Below are positions 36,543-45,465 of a DNA stretch of 64,000 bases, one piece after another. Location of the stretch: assembly GCF_026410085.1 (NCBI RefSeq), contig NZ_CP112866.1, forward strand, positions 3,967,001 to 4,031,000. Direction: 5' to 3'. The translations under genes and the position numbers were made by a program. The DNA is from Pseudomonas quebecensis. Its GTDB lineage: Bacteria > Pseudomonadota > Gammaproteobacteria > Pseudomonadales > Pseudomonadaceae. The first letter of the stretch is position 1; every line of letters begins with the position of its first letter. A model generated the notes under the pieces. That model saw only the letters and a program-made list of their open reading frames with translations. It searched no databases and was not told the DNA's origin.

Positions 36543-38444
36543 ATGAAATGCGACCCCAACCAATTTCGCGCCGCACCGCCATCACTTGCCGTGAAACCTC
36601 GTCTGATTCGCCAGTTGTTCCTGCCGCCGTTGATCATCGCCCTGATGGTCGGCCTGGGTTACATCGGCTTCTGGATCAGCGAGTACTATGGCATCCGCAC
36701 CCTCAGTGACAATGGCGAGCGCCAACTGGAACTGCATGCCCGCACCGTCGAAAGCGAGATCAGCAAGTACACCTACCTGCCCAGCCTGCTGGAGCTGGAA
36801 ACCAGCGTCTCCACACTGCTGGCCGATCCGAATCAGGAAACCCGCAAAGCCGTCAACGAATACCTCGAAGGCCTGAACCGTCGCAGCCGCAGCCGCGCCA
36901 TCTACGTGATGGACACCACTGGCCGCGTGCTCGCCACCAGTAATTGGCGCGATGCCGACAGTTACCAGGGTGAAGACCTGTCTTTCCGCGCCTATTTCCA
37001 GAACGCCGTGCGCGGCCAGCCCGGCCGTTTCTACGGCATCGGCAGCACCAACGGCGAGCCCGGCTATTACCTCGCCCATGGCCTGGAAGAGCACGGCAAG
37101 ATCATCGGCGTCGCCGTGGTCAAAGTGCGCCTCGAAGCCCTCGAAGAACGCTGGCAGCGCGCGCGCCTCGAAGCATTCGTGAGCGACGAGAACGGCATCA
37201 TCATCCTCTCCAGCGACCCGGCCCGCCGTCTCAAGGCCGTGCGCCCACTGAGCGATGAGGTCAAGGAACGCCTGGCCCACAGCCTGCAATACTACTGGGC
37301 CACCTTGAACGAGCTGGAGCCCCTGGCCCGCGAGCGTTTGAAGGAAGGCACCGAAAAACTGACCTTCCCGGCCAACAGCGAAGTGGTCAATGACGAGCAC
37401 GCCGTCAGCTACCTGGCGCAAACTCGTCCGCTCAACGACACACCGTGGAGCTTTACCCTGCTCACCCCGCTCAACGACCTGCGTCGCGCGGCCATCAACC
37501 AGGGCATCCTGGTGGCAGTGGCCTTCGGCCTGGTCGCCTTCCTGCTGATCGCCTGGAACGAGCGACGCAAGGTCATCGCCACCCGCCTCGCCGCGCGGGA
37601 AGCCTTGCAGGAAGCCAACAGCCAGCTGGAGCGTAGGATTGCCGAACGCACCACCGACCTGCGCGCCAGCAACGAACGGCTCAAGGGTCAGATCCGCGAA
37701 CGGCGCCAGGCCGAAGAAACCCTGCGCCGTGCCCAGGATGAACTGGTACAGGCCGGCAAACTCGCGGCCATCGGCCAGATGTCCACCAGCATCGCCCATG
37801 AACTCAACCAGCCATTGGCCGCGCTGCGCACGTTGTCCGGCAACACTGTGCGTTTTCTTGAGCGCGGCGCGCTGGACACCGCCAGCGCCAACCTCAAGAC
37901 CATCAACGAACTGATCGACCGCATGGGCCGCATCACCGCCAGCCTGCGCTCCTTTGCCCGGCGCGGTGATGACCAGGGCGAGGCCAGCCTGGCCAAAGCG
38001 GTGGACGCCGCGTTCCAGGTGCTGGGCGCGCGTCTGGACAACTTGCCGCTGACCCTGCACCGAGACTTCGCCGACGCTGCCTTGCAGATCGATCAGACCC
38101 GCCTGGAGCAGATCCTGGTCAACCTGATCGGCAACGCCCTTGACGCCATGCAGGCGCAACCGGCCCCCGAACTGTGGCTGGAAGGCAGCGGCAGCGAGGG
38201 CAAGTACCGCCTGCAGGTGCGCGACAATGGCCACGGCATCGACCCCGAGGCGCGCAAGCATTTGTTCGAACCGTTCTTTACCACCAAACCCGGCGAACAG
38301 GGCCTGGGCCTGGGCCTGACCCTGTCGGCCAGCCTGGCGGCCGCCACGGGTGGCAACCTCGCCGTGGAGCATCCGGCCAGCGGTGGTACGGCCTTTGTCC
38401 TGAGCCTGCCGTTGGCGGGCGCTCAACCCACTGAGTCGACATGA
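36543..38444 (+). CDS. aauS: Sensor histidine kinase AauS
   Basis: The 633-residue kinase has a membrane segment near residues 24-44, a periplasmic double-Cache-like sensor of about 270 residues, and a second membrane segment near 320-340. A coiled coil with a PAS-free linker follows. HisKA has its His in STSIAHELNQPLAAL near residue 417, and the ATPase has the N-box VNLIGNALDAM and G2 box GLGLGLTLS. It resembles the DctB/AauS group that senses C4-dicarboxylates or acidic amino acids. GTG at 36540 is an alternative start. It overlaps aauR by four bases. Confidence 0.88.
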   Translation: MKCDPNQFRAAPPSLAVKPRLIRQLFLPPLIIALMVGLGYIGFWISEYYGIRTLSDNGERQLELHARTVESEISKYTYLPSLLELETSVSTLLADPNQETRKAVNEYLEGLNRRSRSRAIYVMDTTGRVLATSNWRDADSYQGEDLSFRAYFQNAVRGQPGRFYGIGSTNGEPGYYLAHGLEEHGKIIGVAVVKVRLEALEERWQRARLEAFVSDENGIIILSSDPARRLKAVRPLSDEVKERLAHSLQYYWATLNELEPLARERLKEGTEKLTFPANSEVVNDEHAVSYLAQTRPLNDTPWSFTLLTPLNDLRRAAINQGILVAVAFGLVAFLLIAWNERRKVIATRLAAREALQEANSQLERRIAERTTDLRASNERLKGQIRERRQAEETLRRAQDELVQAGKLAAIGQMSTSIAHELNQPLAALRTLSGNTVRFLERGALDTASANLKTINELIDRMGRITASLRSFARRGDDQGEASLAKAVDAAFQVLGARLDNLPLTLHRDFADAALQIDQTRLEQILVNLIGNALDAMQAQPAPELWLEGSGSEGKYRLQVRDNGHGIDPEARKHLFEPFFTTKPGEQGLGLGLTLSASLAAATGGNLAVEHPASGGTAFVLSLPLAGAQPTEST

Positions 38445-39778
38445 ATACAGACCGCAACGACCTCACCGTCCTGATCGTCGAAGACGACCCCCATGTGCTG
38501 CTCGGTTGCCAGCAGGCCCTGGCGCTGGAGGACATCACCAGCGTGGGCGTGGGCAGCGCCGAGGAAGCCTTGAAGCGCGTCGGCGAGAACTTCGCCGGCA
38601 TTGTCATCAGCGATATTCGCCTGCCGGGCATCGACGGCCTGGAGCTGCTCACCCGCCTCAAGGCGCTGGATAAAAGCCTGCCGGTGGTGCTGATCACCGG
38701 GCATGGCGATATTTCCATGGCCGTCGGCGCAATGCGCAACGGCGCCTATGACTTCATGGAAAAACCCTTCTCCCCCGAACGCCTGGTGGACGTCGCCCGA
38801 CGCGCCCTGGAGCAGCGCGGGCTGGCGCGGGAAGTCTGGGCGCTGCGTCGTCAACTGGCCGAGCGCGACTCCCTGGAAGGCCGCATCATCGGGCGCTCGC
38901 CGGCCATGCAGAGCCTGCGCGAGCTGATCGCCAACGTCGCCGACACGTCGGCCAACGTGCTGATCGAAGGCGAAACCGGTACCGGCAAGGAACTGGTCGC
39001 CCGTTGCCTGCACGATTTCAGCCGGCGTCACGCCCACCAATTTGTCGCCCTGAACTGCGGTGGCCTGCCGGAAAACCTCTTCGAAAGCGAGATTTTCGGC
39101 CACGAGGCCAATGCCTTCACCGGCGCGGGCAAGCGACGCATCGGCAAGATCGAACACGCCCACGAAGGCACGCTGTTTCTCGATGAAGTGGAAAGCATGC
39201 CGATCAATCTGCAGATCAAATTACTGCGGGTCCTGCAGGAACGCACCCTGGAACGGCTGGGGTCCAACCAGAGCGTGGCGGTGGATTGCCGGGTCATTGC
39301 GGCCACTAAATCCGATCTGGACGAACTGAGCCGCGCCGGTCAGTTTCGCAGCGACCTGTATTACCGTCTCAACGTGGTGACCCTGGAGCTGCCGCCCCTG
39401 CGCGAGCGCCGCGAAGACATCCTGCAACTGTTCGAACATTTCCTGCAGCAGTCGTCCCTGCGCTTCGACCGCACGGCGCCGGAGCTGGACAACCAGACCC
39501 TGTCCAGCCTGATGAGCCACGACTGGCCCGGCAATGTCCGCGAACTGCGCAACGTCGCCGAACGCTTCGCCCTGGGCCTGCCCGCGTTCAAGAAAAGCGG
39601 CACCGGCAGCGGCGGCCAGGGGTTGGCCTTTACCGAGGCGGTGGAAGCCTTTGAACGCAACCTGCTGATGGACGCCCTGCAACGCAGCGGCGGCAACCTC
39701 ACACAGGCCAGCCTGGAATTGGGGATGGCCAAGACCACACTGTTCGACAAGGTCAAAAAATACGGGTTGAGCCACTGA
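38441..39778 (+). CDS. aauR: Sigma-54-dependent response regulator AauR
   Basis: The 445-residue NtrC-type activator has a receiver domain (Asp near residue 57 in ISDIRLPG), an AAA+ domain with Walker A IEGETGTGKELVARC near residue 175, and a Fis-type helix-turn-helix at the C-terminus (LTQASLELGMAKTTL). The loop that touches sigma-54 reads NAFTGA instead of GAFTGA. It should activate aatJQMP from TTCGG-N4-CCGAA sites. The stop overlaps the start of the next gene. Confidence 0.9.
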   Translation: MNTDRNDLTVLIVEDDPHVLLGCQQALALEDITSVGVGSAEEALKRVGENFAGIVISDIRLPGIDGLELLTRLKALDKSLPVVLITGHGDISMAVGAMRNGAYDFMEKPFSPERLVDVARRALEQRGLAREVWALRRQLAERDSLEGRIIGRSPAMQSLRELIANVADTSANVLIEGETGTGKELVARCLHDFSRRHAHQFVALNCGGLPENLFESEIFGHEANAFTGAGKRRIGKIEHAHEGTLFLDEVESMPINLQIKLLRVLQERTLERLGSNQSVAVDCRVIAATKSDLDELSRAGQFRSDLYYRLNVVTLELPPLRERREDILQLFEHFLQQSSLRFDRTAPELDNQTLSSLMSHDWPGNVRELRNVAERFALGLPAFKKSGTGSGGQGLAFTEAVEAFERNLLMDALQRSGGNLTQASLELGMAKTTLFDKVKKYGLSH

Positions 39779-40116
39779 TGGATCTGTTTCTGAAGGCCGC
39801 CCTGGGCGCGGCGGTGGTGCTGATACTGGCCGCGCTGGCCAAGACCAAAAACTATTACATCGCCGGGCTGGTGCCGCTGTTCCCGACCTTTGCGCTGATC
39901 GCCCACTACATCGTCGGCAAAGGCCGCTCGGTGGAAGACTTGAAGACCACCATCCTGTTCGGCATGTGGTCGATCATTCCGTACTTTGTGTACCTGGCTG
40001 CGTTGTATGTGATGGTGGACCGAATGCGCCTGGAAGCTTCTTTAGCCGTGGCGGCGCTGGCTTGGCTGATGGCCGCCACAATCCTGGTGAGCATCTGGGT
40101 ACGCCTCCATACATGA
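39778..40116 (+). CDS. glpM: GlpM-family membrane protein
   Basis: The 112-residue protein has four hydrophobic segments (about 5-20, 27-45, 62-78 and 88-108). It matches the GlpM family, originally linked to alginate production in P. aeruginosa. It overlaps the stop of aauR by one base, which is unusual placement since it has no known role in amino acid uptake. The REPIN follows. Confidence 0.82.
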   Translation: MDLFLKAALGAAVVLILAALAKTKNYYIAGLVPLFPTFALIAHYIVGKGRSVEDLKTTILFGMWSIIPYFVYLAALYVMVDRMRLEASLAVAALAWLMAATILVSIWVRLHT

Positions 40117-40129
40117 CCGGACTCGGTCA

Positions 40130-40228
40130 AAAACTGTGGGAGGGGGCTTGCCCCCGATAGCTGTGTGACAGTCAGCTCATCTGTAACTGGGCCACTGCAA
40201 TCGGGGGCAAGCCCCCTCCCACAGTTTT
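40130..40228. repeat. Perfect REPIN (inverted pair of REP sequences)
   Basis: The 29-base arm at 40130-40158 (core GGGGGCTTGCCCCC) is repeated as an exact reverse complement at 40200-40228 with a 41-base spacer. This paired form is the mobile unit moved by RAYT transposases in fluorescent pseudomonads. It sits between two convergent genes and may also stop transcription. No RAYT gene is in the window. Confidence 0.92.
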
Positions 40229-40240
40229 ATCCTGGTTGAG

Positions 40241-41638
40241 TCAACGGACGATCTTGTCGACCTGGATGCCCAGCTTCTTCAGCCGATACCAGAAGCTTCT
40301 CTCGGAAATCCCGATCTTGGCCGCCGCCGCGGCCTGCACGCCGTTGCTCTCCTGCAACGCCGCAAGGATGTAGGCTTTCTCGACCTCGGCCAGCGCCGCA
40401 TCCAGGTCCTGGGGAATGCCCGGTCCGTCGCTGAGAATCGTCGTCACGCCGCCCTCGCTCGGCTTGGACGCAAACAGATAACCCGGCAAATCAATGTCTT
40501 CGATCACCGGCGTGGCGGCCACAATGGTCGCGCGCTCCACGCAGTTCTGCAGTTCACGGATATTGCCCGGCCAGTGATAAGCCGCCATGGCCTGCAACGC
40601 CTCAGGGCTGAAGCCGGTGATCCGCTTGCCCGCCGTGGCGCTCAGGGTCTGGGCGAAATGCCGGGCCAGGGGTGCGATGTCTTCCACCCGCTCGCGCAGG
40701 GCCGGCAGCGGGATCGGGAACACATTGAGGCGGTAATACAGGTCTTCGCGAAACTCCTTGCTGGCCACCGCCTCCAGCAGGTTTTTATTGGTGGCGGCGA
40801 TTACGCGCACGTCCACCTTGCGCTCGCGCGGGTCACCCACCGGCTCGATCACCCGCTCCTGCAAGGCGCGCAGGATCTTAGCCTGCAACGCCAGGGGCAT
40901 ATCGCCCACTTCATCCAGAAACAGCGTGCCCTTGTCCGCCTGCTGGAAGCGCCCGACCCGGTCCGACACCGCGCCGGTGAACGCGCCCTTGCGATGCCCG
41001 AACATCTCGCTCTCCAGCAGGCCTTCGGGAATCGCCGCGCAGTTGACCGCCACGAAGGGTTGGTCGGCACGGCTACCGTGCTTGTGGATGGCGCGGGCCA
41101 CCATTTCCTTGCCGGTGCCGCTCTCGCCCGTCAGCAGGATGGTGGCGCTGCTGTCACGCACGGAATCCACCGCCTGCAGCACCTTGCGAAACGCCGGGCT
41201 ATCGCCCACCAGGCTATCGAACTGCGCGTGTTCGTCCAGCTCGGCGCGCAGGCGTGCGTTGTCGCGCAGGATGTCGCGAAATTGCAGAGCCTTGGCCACG
41301 GTGATGTCCAGCTCGTCGATATCGAACGGCTTGGCGATGTAGTCATAAGCGCCGTTGCGCATCGACTGCACGGCGTTTTTTACCGTGCTGTAGGCGGTCA
41401 TCACGATCACCGGCACCTGGGGATAGCGCGTCTTGATTTCCGCCAGCAGTGCCGGCCCGTCCATGCCCGGCATGCGCCAGTCGCTGATCACCAGGTCGAT
41501 GTCTTCCTGCTCCAGCACCTTGAGCGCGTGCAGGCCGTTGCCGGCGGTAAACACCTGGATGCCATTCTGGCCCAGGGCCGACGAGAGCAAATCACAGAGT
41601 TTGGGCTCGTCGTCGACCACCAATACGTTATGCGTCAT
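40241..41638 (-). CDS. Sigma-54-dependent response regulator of the aminotransferase operon
   Basis: The 465-residue NtrC-type activator has a receiver domain with Asp in VISDWRMPGMDG near residue 53, and an AAA+ domain with LTGESGTGKEMVARA near residue 170, the intact GAFTGA loop near residue 215 and GTLFLDEVGDMP. A C-terminal Fis-type helix-turn-helix (AAAAKIGISERSFWYRLKKL) ends the protein. I chose the ATG at 41638, which gives MTHNVLVVDDEP; it overlaps the kinase gene by 11 bases. It probably binds the palindromes at 47677-47704 and activates the operon in which it lies. Confidence 0.9.
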   Translation of the reverse strand: MTHNVLVVDDEPKLCDLLSSALGQNGIQVFTAGNGLHALKVLEQEDIDLVISDWRMPGMDGPALLAEIKTRYPQVPVIVMTAYSTVKNAVQSMRNGAYDYIAKPFDIDELDITVAKALQFRDILRDNARLRAELDEHAQFDSLVGDSPAFRKVLQAVDSVRDSSATILLTGESGTGKEMVARAIHKHGSRADQPFVAVNCAAIPEGLLESEMFGHRKGAFTGAVSDRVGRFQQADKGTLFLDEVGDMPLALQAKILRALQERVIEPVGDPRERKVDVRVIAATNKNLLEAVASKEFREDLYYRLNVFPIPLPALRERVEDIAPLARHFAQTLSATAGKRITGFSPEALQAMAAYHWPGNIRELQNCVERATIVAATPVIEDIDLPGYLFASKPSEGGVTTILSDGPGIPQDLDAALAEVEKAYILAALQESNGVQAAAAAKIGISERSFWYRLKKLGIQVDKIVR

Positions 41639-43397
41639 GACTGTCCTCCTCGTCTTCGCCCCGCGCCGGAATGTACAGGCTGAACGTGGCGCCGGCCTCT
41701 TTCTCACTTGTGCATTCAATGCTGGCGTCGTGACTTTCCATGATCGAATAGACCTTGGCCAGGCCCAGCCCGGTGCCGGAGGCCTTGGTGGTGACGAACG
41801 GCGTAAAGATACGCTCGATCATCTCGGCAGGAATGCCTTGGCCGCTGTCGGCAATGCTGATGACCGTATTCTCGCCGACGCTGCGGATGCCCAGGGTCAA
41901 ACGCCCGCCGTCGGGCATGGCGTCGATGGCGTTGATAATCAGGTTGAGGCAGGCCTGCTTGAGTTGCCGGGCGTCGGCATACAGCGTCGCGCCCGGCGCC
42001 TGGTCGTCGATCTGCGCATCGATGTTATGGGTGGCCAGCTCCGGCGCGCAGAAGCCGAGGATCTCCTCCACCAGCGCCCGCGCCGGCTGCACCACGCGCA
42101 GCGGCGGGTTGGGCTTGGCGAAGTCGAGGAATTCGGTGATCAGGTCATTGATGCGGCTGACTTCGCTGATCACGTATTCAAGGTGGCGCTTGTCGGCGGC
42201 CGGCAGGTCGGCGCGACGGTGCAGCAACTGGGTGGCGGTCTTGATGATGCCCAATGGGTTGCGGATCTCGTGAGCCAGGCCCATGGCGACTTCGCCCAGC
42301 GCGTGCAGGCGGTCGCGGCGACGCAACTGGGCTTCGAGCTGGTGCAATTCGCCCAGGCGCTCGGTCATGTGATTGAAGGTGCTGCTCAACTGCGCCAGTT
42401 CATCGCCGCCGCTGACCTCGACGCGGTGTGCGTAATCGCCGGAGATCACCGCGCTCACGCCCTGGGACAGATCCCGCAGCGGCCGGGTCAGGCGCCGCGA
42501 CACCAGCACCCCGGCGGCCAGTGACAGCGCCGAGCTGAGCAGGAAGATCAGCACGAACAGGTTGCTCTGGTTGACCAGCCCCACCAGGCTGGTGTGGCGC
42601 AGCAACCCGCTGAAAATCACGCCTTGCAACTCGCCGGCATCGTTGAAGATCGGCCAGTACAGCCCGCTGTAGTTATGGGTGAACTGCTCGCTGGGTTGGC
42701 GCGTGCTGCGCATCGCCGCCTCGACATCCTTGGGGATCCGCGAGGGGTGATCCTCGAAACGCTGGGTCGAGAAAATCTCCGAGAACCCTTCCGGGTTGGC
42801 CAGGTACAGCCGCAGGTCGAGGGAATGCACATCGGCCACGCTGGTGAGGAAGCTGCTGTCCAGGTAGGTGCCGACCAGCAGCACGTAATCCACGCCGTCC
42901 TGGGTGGTCTCGAAGGTCGAGACCACGATGCCGGTGGACACGCCGCCCACCTGCACGGTCTGCAAGACGGTGTTCCTGGCCAGGCTGATCTGTTTGACGA
43001 TGTCGTCGGCGGCAGTGCTGAACACCGGTTTGTTGTCACTGACGCGAATCAGCGCGACCACATCGATGTCGGTGGCATCGGCAATGTCCGCCGTCAGCCG
43101 GTCGTGCTTGGCCGCCTGTCTGCTCGCGGGCGGGCTGGTGTAGCGCAGGAACAGCTTGGCCATGCGCGCGTTGTCGTGAAGGATATCGCCGATCTCGTCC
43201 TTGACGATCTTGGTCGACTCCTGCAGCCAGATGCGCACGTTGCTGTCGAAAATCTCCGACAGCGTGGTGGCGGCCAGCTCCGCCGCGATCATGGTGGGGA
43301 TCACACTGACCAACCAGAACGCCAGCACCAGCTTGCGCTGGACACTCCAGCGCGAAATGGCAAACGGACGGGCTTTCTGGCGGGTCTTGGTGATCAT
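41628..43397 (-). CDS. Sensor histidine kinase of the aminotransferase operon
   Basis: The 589-residue kinase has a membrane segment near residues 23-45, a periplasmic sensor of about 230 residues, a second membrane segment near 278-300 and a HAMP domain (RRLTRPLRDLSQGVSAVISGDYAHRVEV). HisKA has His in VAMGLAHEIRNPLGI near residue 384, and the ATPase has LNLIINAIDAMPDGG and GTGLGLAKVY. It overlaps the acyltransferase gene by four bases and the response regulator by 11. The ligand is unknown. Confidence 0.88.
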   Translation of the reverse strand: MITKTRQKARPFAISRWSVQRKLVLAFWLVSVIPTMIAAELAATTLSEIFDSNVRIWLQESTKIVKDEIGDILHDNARMAKLFLRYTSPPASRQAAKHDRLTADIADATDIDVVALIRVSDNKPVFSTAADDIVKQISLARNTVLQTVQVGGVSTGIVVSTFETTQDGVDYVLLVGTYLDSSFLTSVADVHSLDLRLYLANPEGFSEIFSTQRFEDHPSRIPKDVEAAMRSTRQPSEQFTHNYSGLYWPIFNDAGELQGVIFSGLLRHTSLVGLVNQSNLFVLIFLLSSALSLAAGVLVSRRLTRPLRDLSQGVSAVISGDYAHRVEVSGGDELAQLSSTFNHMTERLGELHQLEAQLRRRDRLHALGEVAMGLAHEIRNPLGIIKTATQLLHRRADLPAADKRHLEYVISEVSRINDLITEFLDFAKPNPPLRVVQPARALVEEILGFCAPELATHNIDAQIDDQAPGATLYADARQLKQACLNLIINAIDAMPDGGRLTLGIRSVGENTVISIADSGQGIPAEMIERIFTPFVTTKASGTGLGLAKVYSIMESHDASIECTSEKEAGATFSLYIPARGEDEEDSHDA

Positions 43398-44521
43398 CGG
43401 GATTCGCTTATTGCAGCAGCCATGGCAGGGTCGGAACGATCCGGTCGGATAAACAGTTTTACCAGCGCGAGCAGACCGTTGACCAGGCGGTTACGGTGCC
43501 GGAAGAACACCTGGTTGCCCTGGAACTTGCAGCCCAGGCGCAGCTTACTGGCATAGCCGGCCTGCCCGCACTCGTACGCTGCAATTTTGTGTTGAATACA
43601 GTAGTCGACATTGGTCAGCCAACTGCGAAAGTACAGGTTGTGGTCGCGGGTGAAGGCGACGTCATGCCCGAAGAACTTGTCCACCAGCCGATGTTCGTCC
43701 CTGAGCATGAGGTTGAACGCTACCAGTTGCTCATCCACCCAGTACAGAACACACACCGCGCGGCCTTCGAGGCGTTCGAGCACGCCGGTGAAGTAGCTGG
43801 CGGGCAGGCGCTCGAACTGCAACTCGGCGCGGGTAAGCGTGGCTTCGTACAGCCTCATGACCTCGGGCAGCACATCATCGATATTGTCCCGCCACTCGAC
43901 ACGCGGCCCCGGCGCGCGCAGCTTGCGGCGCAGGTCCTTGCGCGTGGACTTGCCCAGCGAACCGAGGTAGGCGTCCACCGAGCCATAGGGCAGCGGCAGC
44001 ACGCCAGTAGGCAGGCTCGGCATACTCTGGAAACCGGCGGCGCGGCAGCTTTCGCGCCAGTGCGGGTCGTGGCTGGGGGCATCCTTGACCGCCAGCAGGC
44101 CGATGCCGAGGTCATCGGCGTCCTGTCGGGCGGCCTGCAGCAGATGCGTGAGCACCAGCGGGCGGCGCACCTGCGGTACCTCGCTGGCAAACCCGACGTC
44201 GCAGCGCTCGGCCAGCGGCGAGCCCAAGGCATACAACCCCAGCTGCAACGCCCCCGGCCACAGGCGTTGCAGGCGAGTGGTCAAGCGCTTGCCGACGCCG
44301 GACACGGTGGTGTCGAGACGGTAATGGGTAATAAAGGCCGGCGCCACGGCCACCAGCGTTCCATTGTCGTACACGGCCAGGTAGCGCCATTGAAAATCCT
44401 CGACGGCGGCGTTTTCCACGGCGACGTAATAGTCCCAATCTTCAAGCGCACCGGGAAAACAATCGTTCCAGGCAATGCGCTGCAGAGCCCGGATGGTTGC
44501 AAAGGCTTGGGTGGTGATCAC
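43394..44521 (-). CDS. FemAB/GNAT-like acyltransferase
   Basis: The 375-residue protein has a double-GNAT fold of the FemAB-like/peptidoglycan-recognition type (Acetyltransf_6). The LGKSTRKDLRRKL segment is near residue 170. The second half has ELQFERLPASYF, VDEQLVAFNLML and YECGQAGYASKLRLG. I chose the GTG at 44521, preceded by GGGGA; a GTG at 44584 lacks a ribosome site. The substrate is unknown; relatives transfer aminoacyl or acyl groups to amines. Translation is coupled to the kinase gene. Confidence 0.72.
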   Translation of the reverse strand: MITTQAFATIRALQRIAWNDCFPGALEDWDYYVAVENAAVEDFQWRYLAVYDNGTLVAVAPAFITHYRLDTTVSGVGKRLTTRLQRLWPGALQLGLYALGSPLAERCDVGFASEVPQVRRPLVLTHLLQAARQDADDLGIGLLAVKDAPSHDPHWRESCRAAGFQSMPSLPTGVLPLPYGSVDAYLGSLGKSTRKDLRRKLRAPGPRVEWRDNIDDVLPEVMRLYEATLTRAELQFERLPASYFTGVLERLEGRAVCVLYWVDEQLVAFNLMLRDEHRLVDKFFGHDVAFTRDHNLYFRSWLTNVDYCIQHKIAAYECGQAGYASKLRLGCKFQGNQVFFRHRNRLVNGLLALVKLFIRPDRSDPAMAAAISESR

Positions 44522-44610
44522 GTGTTCCCCTTTTTTGGCTGAGGATCTGGTTGGGTCAGTTCGAGTGGTGAGCAGGCTTGCCACAGAGCCCGCTCAGCAC
44601 ATCCGTCGCG

Positions 44611-45465
44611 TTAACCACAACACGCCAACACATCGTCGGTCGCCCGTTCGCGGATAAAAGCGGCGCTCAGTTCGATCACACGCCGGTATTGCAGGTCGAC
44701 GGTGATCATGTGGTAGCAGTCGTCCAGCAGGATCTTGGTCACCGGTCCGCCCAGGTAGCGCTCGACGTAGTCGGCGTTCCAGCGGCTGGTGATGTCGTCT
44801 TCGATCGAATGCAGCACGAGCGCCGGGACGTTGATCGACGGCATGCGTTTCTTCACCACGGCGTTCATCCAGTGCAACTCGCGCACCGTCACCCCTTCCA
44901 TGGTCAATAACCCCGCCTCGCTGCTTTCACCCTCCTTCATCTGCCGCTCGACGATTGCCCGTAACCGTTGGTTCTTGATGCCGTAGGGCGGCTTTTCAGT
45001 AAACCGGAACAGGCGCACGCCGAACGGGATGCGGATCAGCAACGGCGTGATGAACGCCATTTTGCTGATGCTCCAGCCATCGTACTTAAGGGTGGTGGAA
45101 TACATCAGCAGCCCGGCGACCTGGCCCGGATGCTCCGAAGCCAGGTACATCGACATCACCGCGCCCATGGACAAGCCACCGACGAACACTTGCCCATGCC
45201 GCTGGCGCACCTGCACGAAGGTCTTGCGCACGCCTTCGTACCAGTCGCGCCAGCCGGTGGCCTGCAAGTCGCTGTTGCCGCCGCAGTGTCCGGCCAGGGT
45301 CGGCACGTACACCGTGCACGTACCGTCCCTGGCCAGGCCCTTGGCGACCTGGCGCAATTCATTCGGGGTGCCGGTCAGGCCGTGGATCAACAGGACCCCG
45401 ACCGGACCGTTGCCGAGCACGAAACCGGCATCACCTTCACCGAGGTCGAACCCGTGACCGTTCAC
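44611..45465 (-). CDS. Alpha/beta hydrolase (carboxylesterase/lipase-like)
   Basis: The 284-residue cytosolic hydrolase has the oxyanion HGLTGTPNELR near residue 28 and nucleophile Ser in FVGGLSMGAVMS near residue 96. The Asp is in LHSIEDDITS near residue 220 and the His in DDCYHMITVD near residue 252. It resembles Est30-like carboxylesterases. The GTG start overlaps the aminotransferase stop (GTGA). Within the operon it could cleave an ester or thioester intermediate. Confidence 0.82.
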   Translation of the reverse strand: MNGHGFDLGEGDAGFVLGNGPVGVLLIHGLTGTPNELRQVAKGLARDGTCTVYVPTLAGHCGGNSDLQATGWRDWYEGVRKTFVQVRQRHGQVFVGGLSMGAVMSMYLASEHPGQVAGLLMYSTTLKYDGWSISKMAFITPLLIRIPFGVRLFRFTEKPPYGIKNQRLRAIVERQMKEGESSEAGLLTMEGVTVRELHWMNAVVKKRMPSINVPALVLHSIEDDITSRWNADYVERYLGGPVTKILLDDCYHMITVDLQYRRVIELSAAFIRERATDDVLACCG

